Notes under the pieces: generated by a model | What the model was told of the DNA's origin: nothing | Databases searched by the model: none | Seen by the model: only the letters and a program-made list of their open reading frames with translations | Position numbers and translations under genes: made by a program | Shown: in pieces, positions 1 to 10,020 of the stretch | Position numbering within the stretch: the first letter of the stretch is position 1 | Layout: each line of letters begins with the position of its first letter | DNA from: Peribacillus folii | GTDB taxonomy: Bacteria; Bacillota; Bacilli; Bacillales; DSM-1321 | Assembly: GCF_030271255.1 (NCBI RefSeq) | Contig: NZ_JASJOM010000011.1 | Coordinates: forward strand, 93,685-157,684 | Direction: 5' to 3' | Length of the DNA stretch: 64,000 nucleotides

Positions 1-90
1 GACATTGTCGGCTCCATAAATCTCTCTCATTTTCAGTGTAAGTTCTGAACCAATTTGACCTAGGGCCCCTGTGACTAATACCTTTTTCAT
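1..90 (-). CDS. tdh: L-threonine 3-dehydrogenase, SDR/epimerase type (N-terminal fragment)
   Basis: Only the first 30 codons lie in the window; the gene runs off the left edge. The visible peptide starts [17 protein letters not shown], a Rossmann nucleotide-binding start of the extended short-chain dehydrogenase (NAD-dependent epimerase) family. A GGGGAGGG ribosome site precedes the ATG. The gene lies upstream of and in line with kbl. That pairing is known from the epimerase-type threonine dehydrogenase, which oxidises threonine to 2-amino-3-oxobutyrate, the substrate of the kbl product. The Rossmann start is seen directly. The specific enzyme name rests mainly on the kbl neighbour, and another epimerase cannot be excluded from 30 residues. 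Confidence 0.75.
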   Translation of the reverse strand, partial: MKKVLVTGALGQIGSELTLKMREIYGADNV

Positions 91-135
91 CAAAAATCCC
101 TCCCCTTTTTATTCCCGGCAAGCAATATGATCTGC

Positions 136-1326
136 TTAGATAATTGACATTTCTTTTCCGACTTTTTCATAAATCGCTATCGCACGATCAAGCATCTCTT
201 TCGTATGCGCAGCCGTCGGCATATTCCTTACCCTTCCGGTTCCCCTTGGTACGGTTGGGAATACGATCGACTTCGCGTATACACCCTCTTCATTCAGCCG
301 CTTGCTGAACTGCTGAGTTTTGGCTTCATCGCCAATGATGCAAGGAGTGATCGGTGTTTCGCTCTCTCCGATGTCAAAGCCCAATTCCTTAAGACCTTTT
401 TTCAAGTAAGCGCTATTTTCCCACAGCTTGTTTTGAAGCTCCGAACTGTTCAGCAATATATCGATGGCTGCAATGCTCGAAGCCACTGCTCCAGGTGTGA
501 CAGCTGTTGAAAATAAAAATGGCCGGCTTCTAACCTTCAGCCAATCGATTAAATCCTTCTTCCCTGCTACATAGCCGCCAACAACACCGATCGCTTTCGA
601 TAAGGTGCCAATCTGGAAATCGACTTTATCGGATAAACCAAAATGTTTTACCGTTCCTGCACCATTTCCCAATACGCCAGAACCATGCGCATCATCAACA
701 TACGTAATTAAGTCAAACTCTTCGGCAATCTTCACGATTTCAGGAAGCTTGGCAATATCCCCGTCCATGGAAAACACACCATCCGTAATGACCATGACCT
801 TGTTATACAATCCCGACTCTTTCGCTTGACGTGCCTTTGATCGTAAATCCTCCATATCGGAATGGATGAATGGAATGATTTTCGCTTTGGACAAACGGCA
901 TCCGTCAATGATTGAAGCATGGTTCAGTTCATCTGAAAGGATGGCATCATTCTTATCCATCACTCCTGAAATCGCTGCCATATTACAATTAAATCCAGAT
1001 TGATAAGCAATGGCCGCTTCCGTATGCTTAAATTCCGCCAGCTTTTCTTCCAATTTCACATGAATATCCAACGTTCCATTGATCGTACGGACCGCTCCTG
1101 CTCCGACACCATATTTCTTCGTCGCTTCGATGCAGGCATCAATCAATCGTTGATCCGTGGCCAAGCCTAAATAGTTATTGGATGATAAATTGATCAGCTC
1201 TCTGCCTGCAATCGTGATTACCGGACCGTTTGGACCTTCTACCGGATCAATAACGTTATATAGACCTTTATCTTTTAAATCGTTCAAATTATCTGTTAAA
1301 AATCGATTTAATGATTCACTAGTCAT
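136..1326 (-). CDS. kbl: Glycine C-acetyltransferase (2-amino-3-ketobutyrate CoA ligase)
   Basis: 396-residue cytosolic PLP enzyme of the alpha-oxoamine synthase family. It splits 2-amino-3-oxobutyrate with CoA to glycine and acetyl-CoA, the second step of threonine breakdown. The sequence shows the family substrate region [11 protein letters not shown] (about 46-56), the cofactor aspartate in YVDDAHGSG (about 209-217) and the Schiff-base lysine in GTLSKAIG (K244). Length is normal for the family. The ATG follows GAGGGGG at good distance. Related family members such as BioF share the fold, but the pairing with tdh (45 bp apart, same strand) favours Kbl. Confidence 0.93.
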   Translation of the reverse strand: MTSESLNRFLTDNLNDLKDKGLYNVIDPVEGPNGPVITIAGRELINLSSNNYLGLATDQRLIDACIEATKKYGVGAGAVRTINGTLDIHVKLEEKLAEFKHTEAAIAYQSGFNCNMAAISGVMDKNDAILSDELNHASIIDGCRLSKAKIIPFIHSDMEDLRSKARQAKESGLYNKVMVITDGVFSMDGDIAKLPEIVKIAEEFDLITYVDDAHGSGVLGNGAGTVKHFGLSDKVDFQIGTLSKAIGVVGGYVAGKKDLIDWLKVRSRPFLFSTAVTPGAVASSIAAIDILLNSSELQNKLWENSAYLKKGLKELGFDIGESETPITPCIIGDEAKTQQFSKRLNEEGVYAKSIVFPTVPRGTGRVRNMPTAAHTKEMLDRAIAIYEKVGKEMSII

Positions 1327-1669
1327 TTCATATACCCCCTCATTATCGGTCGGAATAAGTGATTTACTCCCATTCTAAAAACAAGATGTAAAGAATATAG
1401 ATTTTCAAGAAAACACATGTGTCCTCTCCATAAAAACAGAAGACTTTAACGTAAATCCCTTTATATTAATGGTTATACCCATCATAATAATGGATTATTT
1501 TCTCGTTGTCCATATTGTGCGGACAAAAAAATTCGATTTTTATTTTTTTCGCAACTAAGAAAGCCTTAAAAATCCTTTGAAGTCGCAAGAACCCCTCCTC
1601 GATTTCATTCATGGATTTTATAGCGTTACCTGTGGCGGATGGTCAGCTAACACTGGTCATATGAGAACG

Positions 1670-1698
1670 TTGACAACACTTTTATATGCAGGTATTAT
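1670..1698 (+). promoter_or_regulatory. Sigma-A promoter of glpT
   Basis: A TTGACA -35 box (1670-1675) and a TATTAT -10 box (1693-1698) are separated by exactly 17 bp. Transcription would start near 1705, giving a leader of about 145 nt before the glpT start codon. That leader contains the hairpin described next. The rest of the 1327-1848 gap shows only AT-rich DNA with no gene. Confidence 0.75.
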
Positions 1699-1733
1699 TT
1701 TCATTACAAGTTAACGATGGTGGAGATATGGAG

Positions 1734-1793
1734 ACCCATGCTTTAATAGAACCTGTCAACATGAGGGGTGCTATTTTGGTATGGGTTTTTTTG
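1734..1793 (+). promoter_or_regulatory. Leader terminator/antiterminator of glpT, GlpP-type candidate
   Basis: The leader RNA can fold a long imperfect hairpin: ACCCAT (1734-1739) pairs with ATGGGT (1781-1786), AATAG (1745-1749) with CTATT (1771-1775), and ACC with GGT inside. A run of seven T follows directly. A terminator placed between promoter and start codon is the arrangement of B. subtilis glp genes, where the antiterminator GlpP with glycerol-3-phosphate allows read-through. The hairpin is seen; control by GlpP is inferred from family knowledge. Confidence 0.6.
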
Positions 1794-1848
1794 TGTTATC
1801 GCCCTTTCTTAGCCAGTTCATAACTTGAATTTATCAAGGAGGATTGAG

Positions 1849-3210
1849 ATGTTCAAAATGTTTAAGCCTGCCCCGCCAATGAAAAGATTACCTGAGGAAA
1901 AAATCGATTCTGAATACAAGAAACTCAGATTGCAAGTTTTCATCGGGATCTTCATTGGTTATGCAGCATATTATTTAATTCGTAAAAACTTTTCCATGGC
2001 CATGCCCTATTTAAAGGAAGAAGGGTTTACAACCGGACAGCTGGGACTAGCGTTGTCTGCTATTTCCATCTCTTACGGAATAAGTAAGTTTGTAATGGGA
2101 ACCGTCTCAGATCGAAGCAATGCAAGATACTTCTTGCCGGCAGGCTTGATTCTAGCCGGGATCGTAAGTCTCCTCATGGGATTCGTTCCCTTCTTTACGT
2201 CATCGGTTGCAATCATGTTTATCATGTTATTCATTAATGGATGGTTTCAAGGAATGGGCTGGCCCCCATCAGGTCGAGTACTTGTTCACTGGTATAGTGT
2301 AAGTGAAAGAGGGGGAAAAACAGCGATATGGAATGTTGCCCATAACGTGGGCGGCGGCTTAATGGCACCATTGGCCATTGCAGGTGTCTCCATCTTTGCT
2401 ACATCAATGGGCTCTTCTTATGCTGGTTATGAAGGAATTTTCATACTACCTGCATTAGTTGCTATAGTAATTGCTCTCATTTCATTTCTCTTAATACGAG
2501 ATACACCTCAATCAGTTGGTTTACCGCCAATTGAAGAATATCGCAATGATTATCCTAATAAAACGAAAAAGTTGTTTGAAACGGAATTGACAACAAAAGA
2601 GATTCTATTCAAATATGTATTGAATAACAAATGGGTCTGGGCGATCGCTATTGCAAACATCTTCGTATATTTCGTCCGTTATGGTGTGCTTGATTGGGCA
2701 CCGACCTATTTGAGCGAAGAAAAAGGTTTTAATATGGACAAATCGAGTATGGCTTACTTCTTGTACGAATGGGCTGGCATACCCGGAACTTTATTATGCG
2801 GATATATATCGGATAAAGTCTTTAAAGGTCGTCGTGGACCGGCGGGGGTCGTTTTTATGCTGGGAGTATTAATCGCTGTCCTGGTTTACTGGTTTAATCC
2901 CGCAGGAAACCCCATGGTCGATATCATTTCCTTGATTGCGATCGGGTTCTTGATTTATGGACCTGTAATGTTAATAGGGTTACAAGCACTTGATCTAGTT
3001 CCTAAAAAAGCTGCCGGTACTGCAGCCGGATTAACTGGCTTGTTTGGATACTTAGGTGGGTCTGTAGCAGCAAATGCCATGATGGGATATGTAGTGGACT
3101 TTGCAGGTTGGAATGCAGGCTTTACATTAATCACAATTTCTTGTGTTCTTGCAGTAATCGTATTTGCATTCACATGGAATGTTCGCGGTCAGGAAGTAGT
3201 AAAAGGGTAA
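1849..3210 (+). CDS. glpT: Glycerol-3-phosphate transporter GlpT
   Basis: 453-residue, 12-helix inner-membrane transporter of the organophosphate:phosphate antiporter family (MFS). It exchanges glycerol-3-phosphate for phosphate. The N-terminus ([17 protein letters not shown], then [13 protein letters not shown] with the family arginine in helix 1) closely matches Bacillus GlpT as I remember it. The ATG at 1849 is chosen because AAGGAGG lies 6 bases upstream; an in-frame TTG at 1825 lies before that ribosome site. The gene has its own promoter, leader and terminator and stands alone. There is no glpQ next to it, unlike the B. subtilis glpTQ arrangement. Confidence 0.92.
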   Translation: MFKMFKPAPPMKRLPEEKIDSEYKKLRLQVFIGIFIGYAAYYLIRKNFSMAMPYLKEEGFTTGQLGLALSAISISYGISKFVMGTVSDRSNARYFLPAGLILAGIVSLLMGFVPFFTSSVAIMFIMLFINGWFQGMGWPPSGRVLVHWYSVSERGGKTAIWNVAHNVGGGLMAPLAIAGVSIFATSMGSSYAGYEGIFILPALVAIVIALISFLLIRDTPQSVGLPPIEEYRNDYPNKTKKLFETELTTKEILFKYVLNNKWVWAIAIANIFVYFVRYGVLDWAPTYLSEEKGFNMDKSSMAYFLYEWAGIPGTLLCGYISDKVFKGRRGPAGVVFMLGVLIAVLVYWFNPAGNPMVDIISLIAIGFLIYGPVMLIGLQALDLVPKKAAGTAAGLTGLFGYLGGSVAANAMMGYVVDFAGWNAGFTLITISCVLAVIVFAFTWNVRGQEVVKG

Positions 3211-3287
3211 GATAAAGCGATGACGTCAGGCACAATGGTCTTATCCATGGGCTGGCATTCAGAACATCCTCGGAAGCAAAGCTAGAC

Positions 3288-3325
3288 AAAAAGGTTTCGG
3301 AATGGACTCATTCCGAAACCTTTTT
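3288..3325 (+). terminator. Terminator after glpT
   Basis: A perfect 17-bp inverted repeat (3288-3304 with 3309-3325) has a 4-base loop and ends in a T run. It lies 78 bp after the glpT stop. The A run at its left end means it could also work on the minus strand for the convergent gene at 3468. Confidence 0.85.
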
Positions 3326-3467
3326 GATATTTTCTTTGCTTTTCAAGCAGGAGTAGGGAATAAGGGATTCTAGTTTCGGTTTATAGTACAAGGGTGAATT
3401 TCCCAAACAAAATAACCGTAAACACCTTCAATGACTATAAGAGGGTGTTTATAGTCTGCAATCCCCG

Positions 3468-4031
3468 TTAATCAATTTTTCTTAATGTTTCCTTGATGCT
3501 GCCGTATACTTCGTCCCAAAGGTTTCTATCCTCAGAAAATGCCTTTGTGATTTTTTTAAAGACTTCCTTTTGCTCAGCCTCAAATCGTTCATCATCCTTG
3601 GCTGGCAAAACTGAACGCAGCTCCATGACATAATCCTGCACTTTAGGTGCACGCGGTCCCCATACAGCTCTTTCCTCGCCATGCTTATCAATGAATATAA
3701 AGATGGGGATCGAACGCGCTGTACCATTCGTTAAGTATTGATCCATCAGTTCAAGGTTTTCATCTCGTAAAACCATGCGCGTCTCGATATTCGCCGCTTC
3801 CGCAATATTCAATAGGATCGGTATATTCATCATCGCGTCACCGCACCAATCTTCGGTAATGACAATGGCCCGAAGATCTTTCACTTTCCATTCATCAAAT
3901 AAATCCTGATCTTTTGCAGAAATGGCAAAACGCTCATGAATCGACTGCAAGCTTTCTTTATGTACCTTCATAGAAGAAACAAATTCTTCGGCTGGAATTC
4001 CCTTCTCAAACCATCCATTCAATGTCGTCAT
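3468..4031 (-). CDS. Thioredoxin-fold protein with a single active-site cysteine (WCGDA)
   Basis: 187-residue cytosolic protein. Its core has the thioredoxin pattern: strand, then VITEDWCGDAMMN (C63), then a cis-proline site SIPIFIF (P109). The second redox cysteine of the usual WCGPC is absent, so ordinary dithiol-disulfide exchange is not possible with this motif alone. Similar one-cysteine thioredoxin-family proteins occur in many Bacillus genomes without a known role. The N-terminal 50 residues are helical and resemble nothing I can name. It stands alone between two convergent or divergent neighbours, with its own ribosome site (TAGGAG). Family is sure, function unknown. Confidence 0.8.
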   Translation of the reverse strand: MTTLNGWFEKGIPAEEFVSSMKVHKESLQSIHERFAISAKDQDLFDEWKVKDLRAIVITEDWCGDAMMNIPILLNIAEAANIETRMVLRDENLELMDQYLTNGTARSIPIFIFIDKHGEERAVWGPRAPKVQDYVMELRSVLPAKDDERFEAEQKEVFKKITKAFSEDRNLWDEVYGSIKETLRKID

Positions 4032-4142
4032 CTTATTGCTCCTATCTTTTTTAAATTAAACGTATCATAAATCACGCACCATTTCATTGTTTACACCCTG
4101 ACAACCCATCCAAGTGAAAGAAGAATATTTCAAATTGGTAAA

Positions 4143-4171
4143 TGAATACCATGTTTTCTTTCTCGGGTAAA
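4143..4171 (+). promoter_or_regulatory. Weak forespore-type promoter candidate for glcU-gdh
   Basis: TGAATA (4143-4148), an exact match to the sigma-G -35 consensus, is followed after 16 bp by GGGTAAA (4165-4171), which only partly fits a sigma-F type -10 element and does not fit the sigma-G -10. B. subtilis glcU-gdh is transcribed in the forespore, which is why I looked. The match is poor enough to be chance. Confidence 0.25.
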
Positions 4172-4257
4172 GGGAATTTAATATAAATCAAAAGCTCGCT
4201 ACCTAAGTAATTACTATTCATTTAAAAAAGGATTTTCCCATTTAGGAGTTGAAATTC

Positions 4258-5109
4258 GTGGAAGGTATTCTCTTGGCACTTCTCCCCGCTTTGACTTGGG
4301 GCAGTTTGGTGCTTGTTTCCGAAAAACTTGGAGGCAGTTCTTATAATCAAACACTCGGCATTACGGTCGGTTCATTACTGTTCGCCATCGTAATGTCTTT
4401 CATCAATCCCCCGGAATGGAGCAGTGTGGTCTGGATAGTCGGCATCATATCCGGAATAGGGTGGGCGTTCGGACAGTTATTTCAGTTTAATAGTGTCAAA
4501 GAAATTGGGGTCTCCAAAACCGTTCCCATTTCGACAGGGCTGCAAATTTTAGGAAATACTTTTTTCGCCGTAATCATTTTCAGGGAATGGAATGACAAGC
4601 TTACGATCCTCATAGGCATCGCTGCAATCATTTGCTTGATTACGGGTGTCTTGCTGACAAGCTATGGTGACGGTGGTGAAAAAAAACAAGGCAGCATGAA
4701 AAAAGGGATTATTCATCTGGCCATCTCAACAGCAGGTTATGTTACATATGTCATCGTTGTCAGATGGAATGAAGTAGACGGCTGGTCCGCGATCCTGCCG
4801 CAGGCAATCGGCATGTTTCTGGCGGCCCTGCTGCTCTCCCTCAAGCATAAACCATTCAATAAATATGCCGGAAGAAATATCCTGACAGGACTGATGTGGG
4901 CAGTCGGGAATATTGGCCTGCTGCTCGCCAATCCAAAGGTTGGCGTCGCCATTGCCTTCTCCTTTTCCCAAATGGGGATCGTCATTTCCACGTTGGGCGG
5001 CATCTTTCTCTTAGGGGAGAAAAAATCGAAAAAGCAAATGACCTTCGTCATGATCGGCTGTGTACTCGTCATTGCTGGCGGCGTCATGATCGGCTTTACC
5101 AAAGAATGA
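4258..5109 (+). CDS. glcU: Glucose/ribose porter family protein (glucose uptake protein GlcU)
   Basis: About 283 residues with ten predicted membrane helices, of the drug/metabolite-transporter related GRP sugar porter family. The opening ILLALLPALTWGSLVLVSEKLGG and the internal AFGQLFQFNSVKEIGVSKTVPIS are typical. It imports glucose by proton symport. AGGAG at 4244-4248 abuts an upstream TTG (4249) but sits 9 bases before the GTG at 4258, so the GTG is preferred. The next gene, gdh, follows after 18 bp. The same pair occurs in B. subtilis, where uptake and oxidation of glucose are coupled in the developing spore. Confidence 0.88.
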   Translation: MEGILLALLPALTWGSLVLVSEKLGGSSYNQTLGITVGSLLFAIVMSFINPPEWSSVVWIVGIISGIGWAFGQLFQFNSVKEIGVSKTVPISTGLQILGNTFFAVIIFREWNDKLTILIGIAAIICLITGVLLTSYGDGGEKKQGSMKKGIIHLAISTAGYVTYVIVVRWNEVDGWSAILPQAIGMFLAALLLSLKHKPFNKYAGRNILTGLMWAVGNIGLLLANPKVGVAIAFSFSQMGIVISTLGGIFLLGEKKSKKQMTFVMIGCVLVIAGGVMIGFTKE

Positions 5110-5121
5110 TTCAAGGAGTGA

Positions 5122-5913
<792 letters not shown>

Positions 5914-5988
5914 TCGTTTTAAAAATACTGCAGCTGCTGAAATGTCCCTTTTCATTCTAGAAAAAGGTATGTATGGCGATAAGAAGAA

Positions 5989-6027
5989 GGAATATCAGAG
6001 ACCGGGATCCTCCTTGTCTCTCATTCC
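5989..6027. terminator. Possible shared terminator between convergent genes
   Basis: An interrupted inverted repeat (GGAAT and AGAGAC pairing with GTCTCT and ATTCC) lies between the convergent gdh and sndA genes. Neither side has a strong T run, so termination activity is doubtful. Confidence 0.3.
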
Positions 6028-6050
6028 TTTGCCCTCACCTTATAGAATCT

Positions 6051-7244
6051 TCAATCCAACGTACAAAGACTTTCCCCAAATGTCCTGGGCAAATCCTGCC
6101 TTAACCACTCTCCATGTTTACCCAATAAATCCTTGGCACTTGCAGATAAAAAATAGGCAGCCTTCATTATCGCTTTTTCATCAACGGTGAATGCAGGGTG
6201 ATGCCAGTCTTCGTTTCCATTCGTACCAAAAAAGGCAAAGCTTCCCGGGATATGCTGAAGGTAATAAGCGAAATCCTCCCCCGCCATCGATGGGCATGGT
6301 TCAATAACTTCCAATGTTTGCCCCAAAGCGGAACTTCGTGCCATTTCCGTAATAGCTGAATGATTATGAAGAGCAGCGGGGCCAGGAAACCAGCCAATCA
6401 CAGCTTCCTGTGAAAAAGCGGCAGCGATATGATTCACGATCGAATAAAACTTTTTCTTTACTTCCTCTCTTATTACAGGTTCAAAAGTCCGTATCGTTCC
6501 TTCAAGGATCACTTCCCCCGGAATCACATTCCATGTGCTTCCCCCGGTTATCCTCGTCACGCTCACCACTGCACTTTCCAGGGGGGATACATTCCTGCTT
6601 ACGATGGTTTGAAGGGCGGTGATGAGCTGGGCGCCGGCTGCTATAGGATCATTTCCATTTTGGGGGATCGCCGCGTGACTGCCCTTGCCTTGAAGCACAA
6701 TATGAAAACGGTCCACTGCTGCCATTAACGGCCCTTCTTTTATCCCTATGGTCCCTACAGGTAAATCGGGTTTATTATGCAATCCGATTATGGTCGCTAC
6801 ATCTTCGATTTGACCATCTTTTATCACATGCGCAGCACCGCCGCCCAATTCTTCTGCTGGTTGAAAAAGCAGGCGCACGGTTCCGCTCAGCTCCGATTGA
6901 TATTCCTTTAACAAGTATGCAGCTCCAATGACAGCAGCCGTATGGAAGTCGTGCCCGCAGGCATGCATAACTCCCTTCACCTTCGAAGCAAAAGGAAGCC
7001 CGGTCTTCTCCTCGATCGGGAGAGCATCGATATCTGCCCTTATCGCTACTGTAGGTCCGGGTTTTCCACCCTTTATATCGGCAAAAACACCTGTTTTCAA
7101 TCCTGTCTGACGGATTTCTATATCTTCTTCCTCCAGCCACTTTTGAATGGACCTTGTCGTTTCGAATTCTTCATTCGATAACTCCGGAAATTGATGTAAA
7201 TGGCGCCGTATCGATATTAAACGGTTTTCCAGCTCTCGACTCAT
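6051..7244 (-). CDS. sndA: M20 family N-acyl-amino acid deacetylase (SndA/YtnL-like)
   Basis: 397-residue cytosolic metallohydrolase of the M20 amidohydrolase family. Metal ligands are visible in ACGHDFHTA, in the acidic PAEELGGG, in GLHNKPDL, and in the C-terminal MAGEDFAYY with a late histidine. It is the last gene of the cysteine-compound operon. In B. subtilis the matching gene removes the acetyl group from N-acetylated S-(2-succino)cysteine breakdown products. The ATG at 7244 is chosen because AAAGGAGG sits at correct distance; a longer start would overlap the preceding acetyltransferase gene. Enzyme class is clear; the exact substrate is inferred from the operon. Confidence 0.8.
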   Translation of the reverse strand: MSRELENRLISIRRHLHQFPELSNEEFETTRSIQKWLEEEDIEIRQTGLKTGVFADIKGGKPGPTVAIRADIDALPIEEKTGLPFASKVKGVMHACGHDFHTAAVIGAAYLLKEYQSELSGTVRLLFQPAEELGGGAAHVIKDGQIEDVATIIGLHNKPDLPVGTIGIKEGPLMAAVDRFHIVLQGKGSHAAIPQNGNDPIAAGAQLITALQTIVSRNVSPLESAVVSVTRITGGSTWNVIPGEVILEGTIRTFEPVIREEVKKKFYSIVNHIAAAFSQEAVIGWFPGPAALHNHSAITEMARSSALGQTLEVIEPCPSMAGEDFAYYLQHIPGSFAFFGTNGNEDWHHPAFTVDEKAIMKAAYFLSASAKDLLGKHGEWLRQDLPRTFGESLCTLD

Positions 7245-7258
7245 AAAGCCGCCTCCTT

Positions 7259-7768
7259 TTATAAATCCAAGCGATAGCATTTCACTAAAATATCATGATT
7301 TTGGAATTCCTTCGTTTGATCCCGTTTAAAGCCAAACCATTCATATAATTTAATGGCCTTATGCATTTTATCGGTAGAATGCAGATACAAACTGGACGCA
7401 CCTTGCGACTTTGCATACTGTACACTAGCTTTTAATAACTCCTGTGCGATACCGCGCCCCCTTGATTGGGGATGAACGGCCAGCAACCGAATGATTGGTG
7501 AAACAATGCCAAGTTCTGGCTTTTCATATGCCTTTTCAGAGGATTGAAAAAGCTGTAAGGTACCAAGGATATCCTGTTGGCACTTTGCAACCAATACTTT
7601 ATCGACATGTGGATTATCCACGGAGGATTGAATATTTTTTAAATATCCCTTCCAAGCCTCCGGGTCCGAATATTCCAATTCATACTGTTGATAACTTTCT
7701 ACCAATAAACGGCGGACCTTCTCTCTGTCTTCTTCAATCAATTCATTGATTACGATTGTATTTGTCAT
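7259..7768 (-). CDS. GNAT family N-acetyltransferase (second one of the operon)
   Basis: 169 residues with a standard GNAT fold. The acetyl-CoA loop reads LLAVHPQSRGRGIAQELL (about 93-110), with the signature Q/R-x-x-G-x-G/A. The C-terminal half has the GNAT beta-bulge region YEWFGFKRD. It lies between tcyN and sndA, 21 bp after tcyN. B. subtilis has one acetyltransferase in this operon (snaA), so this second copy is an addition. It could act on a different amine or share the substrate of SnaA. Substrate unknown. Confidence 0.75.
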   Translation of the reverse strand: MTNTIVINELIEEDREKVRRLLVESYQQYELEYSDPEAWKGYLKNIQSSVDNPHVDKVLVAKCQQDILGTLQLFQSSEKAYEKPELGIVSPIIRLLAVHPQSRGRGIAQELLKASVQYAKSQGASSLYLHSTDKMHKAIKLYEWFGFKRDQTKEFQNHDILVKCYRLDL

Positions 7769-7789
7769 CTTCCTCCTAGGCCCCTTCCT

Positions 7790-8560
7790 TCAATTAGCCT
7801 TTTCTTCCAGATACGGTATGGGAATATCCCTTGATATCCTGTTCAAGAATTGTCGAGTTCGCTCTTCCTTTGGAGCATTGAAAATTTCAAGTGGCGAGCC
7901 TTCTTCGACGATGACTCCGCCGTCCATGAAGAGAACTCGATCGGATACCTCCCTGGCAAAGCTCATTTCATGGGTGACAATCACCATCGTGATGCCTTCC
8001 TGGGCAATGGTTTTTATCACAGAAAGCACTTCCCCGACCAACTCTGGGTCCAGTGCCGATGTCGGCTCATCGAATAGGATGACTTGCGGATTCAAAGCAA
8101 GAGCCCTGGCAATGCCCACACGTTGCTGCTGACCGCCTGACAATTGCGAAGGGTAATGGTGATGCTTATCTTCCAACCCCACTTTTTTTAGCATTAGCTC
8201 GCTTTCTCGTTTCGCATCCGTCTTCTTATATTTTTTCGTTACAATTAACCCTTCCATCACATTTTCCAAAACGGTTTTATGAGCAAATAAGTTATAATGC
8301 TGAAAAACCATCGCAGATTGCCTTCTAAGTGACAAGATTTCCCTTTTGGTCGCTTTCTTGGTCTTCACCTGTACATCTCCCACTTGAACAATGCCTTCAT
8401 CTGGCTTATCGAGAAAGTTCAAGCACCTTAGCAAGGTCGTTTTCCCAGATCCGCTTGGTCCAAGAATGGCAACGACTTCACCCTTGCCCACTTTCAAGTT
8501 GATCCCTTTTAGGACGGGCTGCTGGTTAAATGATTTTCTTATATCTTTCAAATAAATCAT
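7790..8560 (-). CDS. tcyN: Amino acid ABC transporter ATP-binding protein TcyN-like
   Basis: 256-residue ABC ATPase of the polar amino acid uptake class. Walker A GPSGSGKT is at 34-41, the signature [15 protein letters not shown] follows, and Walker [14 protein letters not shown] is complete. It powers the transporter formed with the two permeases just upstream. It overlaps tcyM by 4 bp (ATGA), which indicates translational coupling. In B. subtilis TcyJKLMN imports cystine and related sulfur compounds, and the surrounding cmo and sna genes support the same role here. Confidence 0.88.
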   Translation of the reverse strand: MIYLKDIRKSFNQQPVLKGINLKVGKGEVVAILGPSGSGKTTLLRCLNFLDKPDEGIVQVGDVQVKTKKATKREILSLRRQSAMVFQHYNLFAHKTVLENVMEGLIVTKKYKKTDAKRESELMLKKVGLEDKHHHYPSQLSGGQQQRVGIARALALNPQVILFDEPTSALDPELVGEVLSVIKTIAQEGITMVIVTHEMSFAREVSDRVLFMDGGVIVEEGSPLEIFNAPKEERTRQFLNRISRDIPIPYLEEKAN

Positions 8561-9267
8561 TGTAATCCTCCTCGATTATAGGCAGTGGCTTTTTTTTCGA
8601 TGAAAAACGAAAGTCCCTCTGCCATGATTGTGAGACCCCAGTAAATGAAACCAGCAGCGATAAAAGACTCCAAAAATTTCAAATTGGTCGAGGCAACAAT
8701 ATTGGCTGCACCTGTGATTTCCTTTTGCGATACAATGAAAGCGATCGATGACGTATGCAAAAAACCAATGAAAATATTCGTGAAATTCGGAATGGATTGA
8801 GCCATTGCCTGCGGCAGAACAATGCGTGTCATCGCTTGAAAGGTATTCATGCCTATGGAATAAGCTGCCTCCATTTGCCCATTGGAGACACTGATGATCC
8901 CGGACCTGAATATTTCGGATAAGTAAGCCCCCGCACTCAACGATAAAGCGGTTAAGACGAATAAACTAATCGGGATCGAATTCGATTGAAAGCCCCAATC
9001 GAATTTAGCTGAAATTTGATCGATCAATAAGGGAAGACCGAAATAAATGAGCATGATGTGCATAATGATTGGCGTTCCTCTGAAGAAAGAGACATATCCA
9101 TTGGCAACGCCAGATAAGTATTTCACTTTATATATCCTGATCAAGGCAACGGCCAGACCGATCAAGAAACCTGCAAAAAGAGGCAGAATCGTCAAGAAAA
9201 GCGTAGTGGGAAGTGCTTTCAAGATCTCCTTGAAAGCCGTCCAGATAAATAGAATATCAATCGTCAA
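8557..9267 (-). CDS. tcyM: Amino acid ABC transporter permease TcyM-like
   Basis: 236 residues with five or so membrane helices, of the HisM/GlnP permease family. The cytoplasmic EAA-type loop, where the ATPase docks, reads [22 protein letters not shown] (about 133-154, quoted here in parts EAAYSIGMN and IVLPQA). It forms a heterodimer with the next permease. Four-base overlap with tcyN. The assignment to cystine-type transport comes from operon context. Confidence 0.86.
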   Translation of the reverse strand: MTIDILFIWTAFKEILKALPTTLFLTILPLFAGFLIGLAVALIRIYKVKYLSGVANGYVSFFRGTPIIMHIMLIYFGLPLLIDQISAKFDWGFQSNSIPISLFVLTALSLSAGAYLSEIFRSGIISVSNGQMEAAYSIGMNTFQAMTRIVLPQAMAQSIPNFTNIFIGFLHTSSIAFIVSQKEITGAANIVASTNLKFLESFIAAGFIYWGLTIMAEGLSFFIEKKATAYNRGGLQ

Positions 9268-9287
9268 AGCCTTCCCTCCCCCTTTTG

Positions 9288-9995
9288 TTATCCAGCAGCT
9301 GACACATTGACGGCCTGATGCCGATTGATGCGATTTTCATACAATCTAAATATTTTCTCGAACAATAGCACGACTGCATAATAGATGATCGATAAGGAGA
9401 GATAGACTTCGAGACCATGTGCCGTTGCAGCAATCAACGTCTCTCCTCTCCCCATCATATCCATCACGCCGATGGTAAAGGCAAGGGAGGTATCCTTCAA
9501 TGATCCGATGATGGCGTTGGCAATATTCGGAAAAGCGATCCGTATTGCCTGAGGGAGTACGATCCGCCTAAAACTTTGACCATTATTCATCCCAACCGAA
9601 TAGGCTGCTTCCGTTTGGCCATGATCGACAGCCTTTATCGCCCCTCGAAAAATCTCCGCAAAATGCGCCCCATTACTTAGTGCATACGTAATAATGACAA
9701 AATACAGAGCCTCCATTCTTGAAATATCGATGTTAATGAATAATAGGATGGCAGGCAGCCCATAAAACACTAGAAACAATTGGATTAAAATAGGAGTTCC
9801 GCGTATGAACGAAATATACAGTATGACAAATTGATTCAAGATCGGGATACGGAATACCCTCAGGATGGCAGCCGTTATCCCAAGGATCATCCCTAAAGAA
9901 ACCGAGGCTGCCAGGATCTGCAGCGTAACCCCAAGATAATGGATTAAAGTCGGTACGAAATTGACTATTAAAGAAGGATCGAATGACTTCCCCAT
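9288..9995 (-). CDS. tcyL: Amino acid ABC transporter permease TcyL-like
   Basis: 235-residue membrane permease, paralogous to the following gene. The docking loop contains EAAYSVGMNNGQ and RIVLPQAIR (about 133-155). It starts at an ATG preceded by GGAGGTGG. It follows the binding-protein gene by 25 bp. Together with the second permease it forms the membrane channel of the transporter. Confidence 0.86.
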   Translation of the reverse strand: MGKSFDPSLIVNFVPTLIHYLGVTLQILAASVSLGMILGITAAILRVFRIPILNQFVILYISFIRGTPILIQLFLVFYGLPAILLFINIDISRMEALYFVIITYALSNGAHFAEIFRGAIKAVDHGQTEAAYSVGMNNGQSFRRIVLPQAIRIAFPNIANAIIGSLKDTSLAFTIGVMDMMGRGETLIAATAHGLEVYLSLSIIYYAVVLLFEKIFRLYENRINRHQAVNVSAAG

Positions 9996-10020
9996 GCTTT
10001 ACCACCTCCGCGCTTACGAC

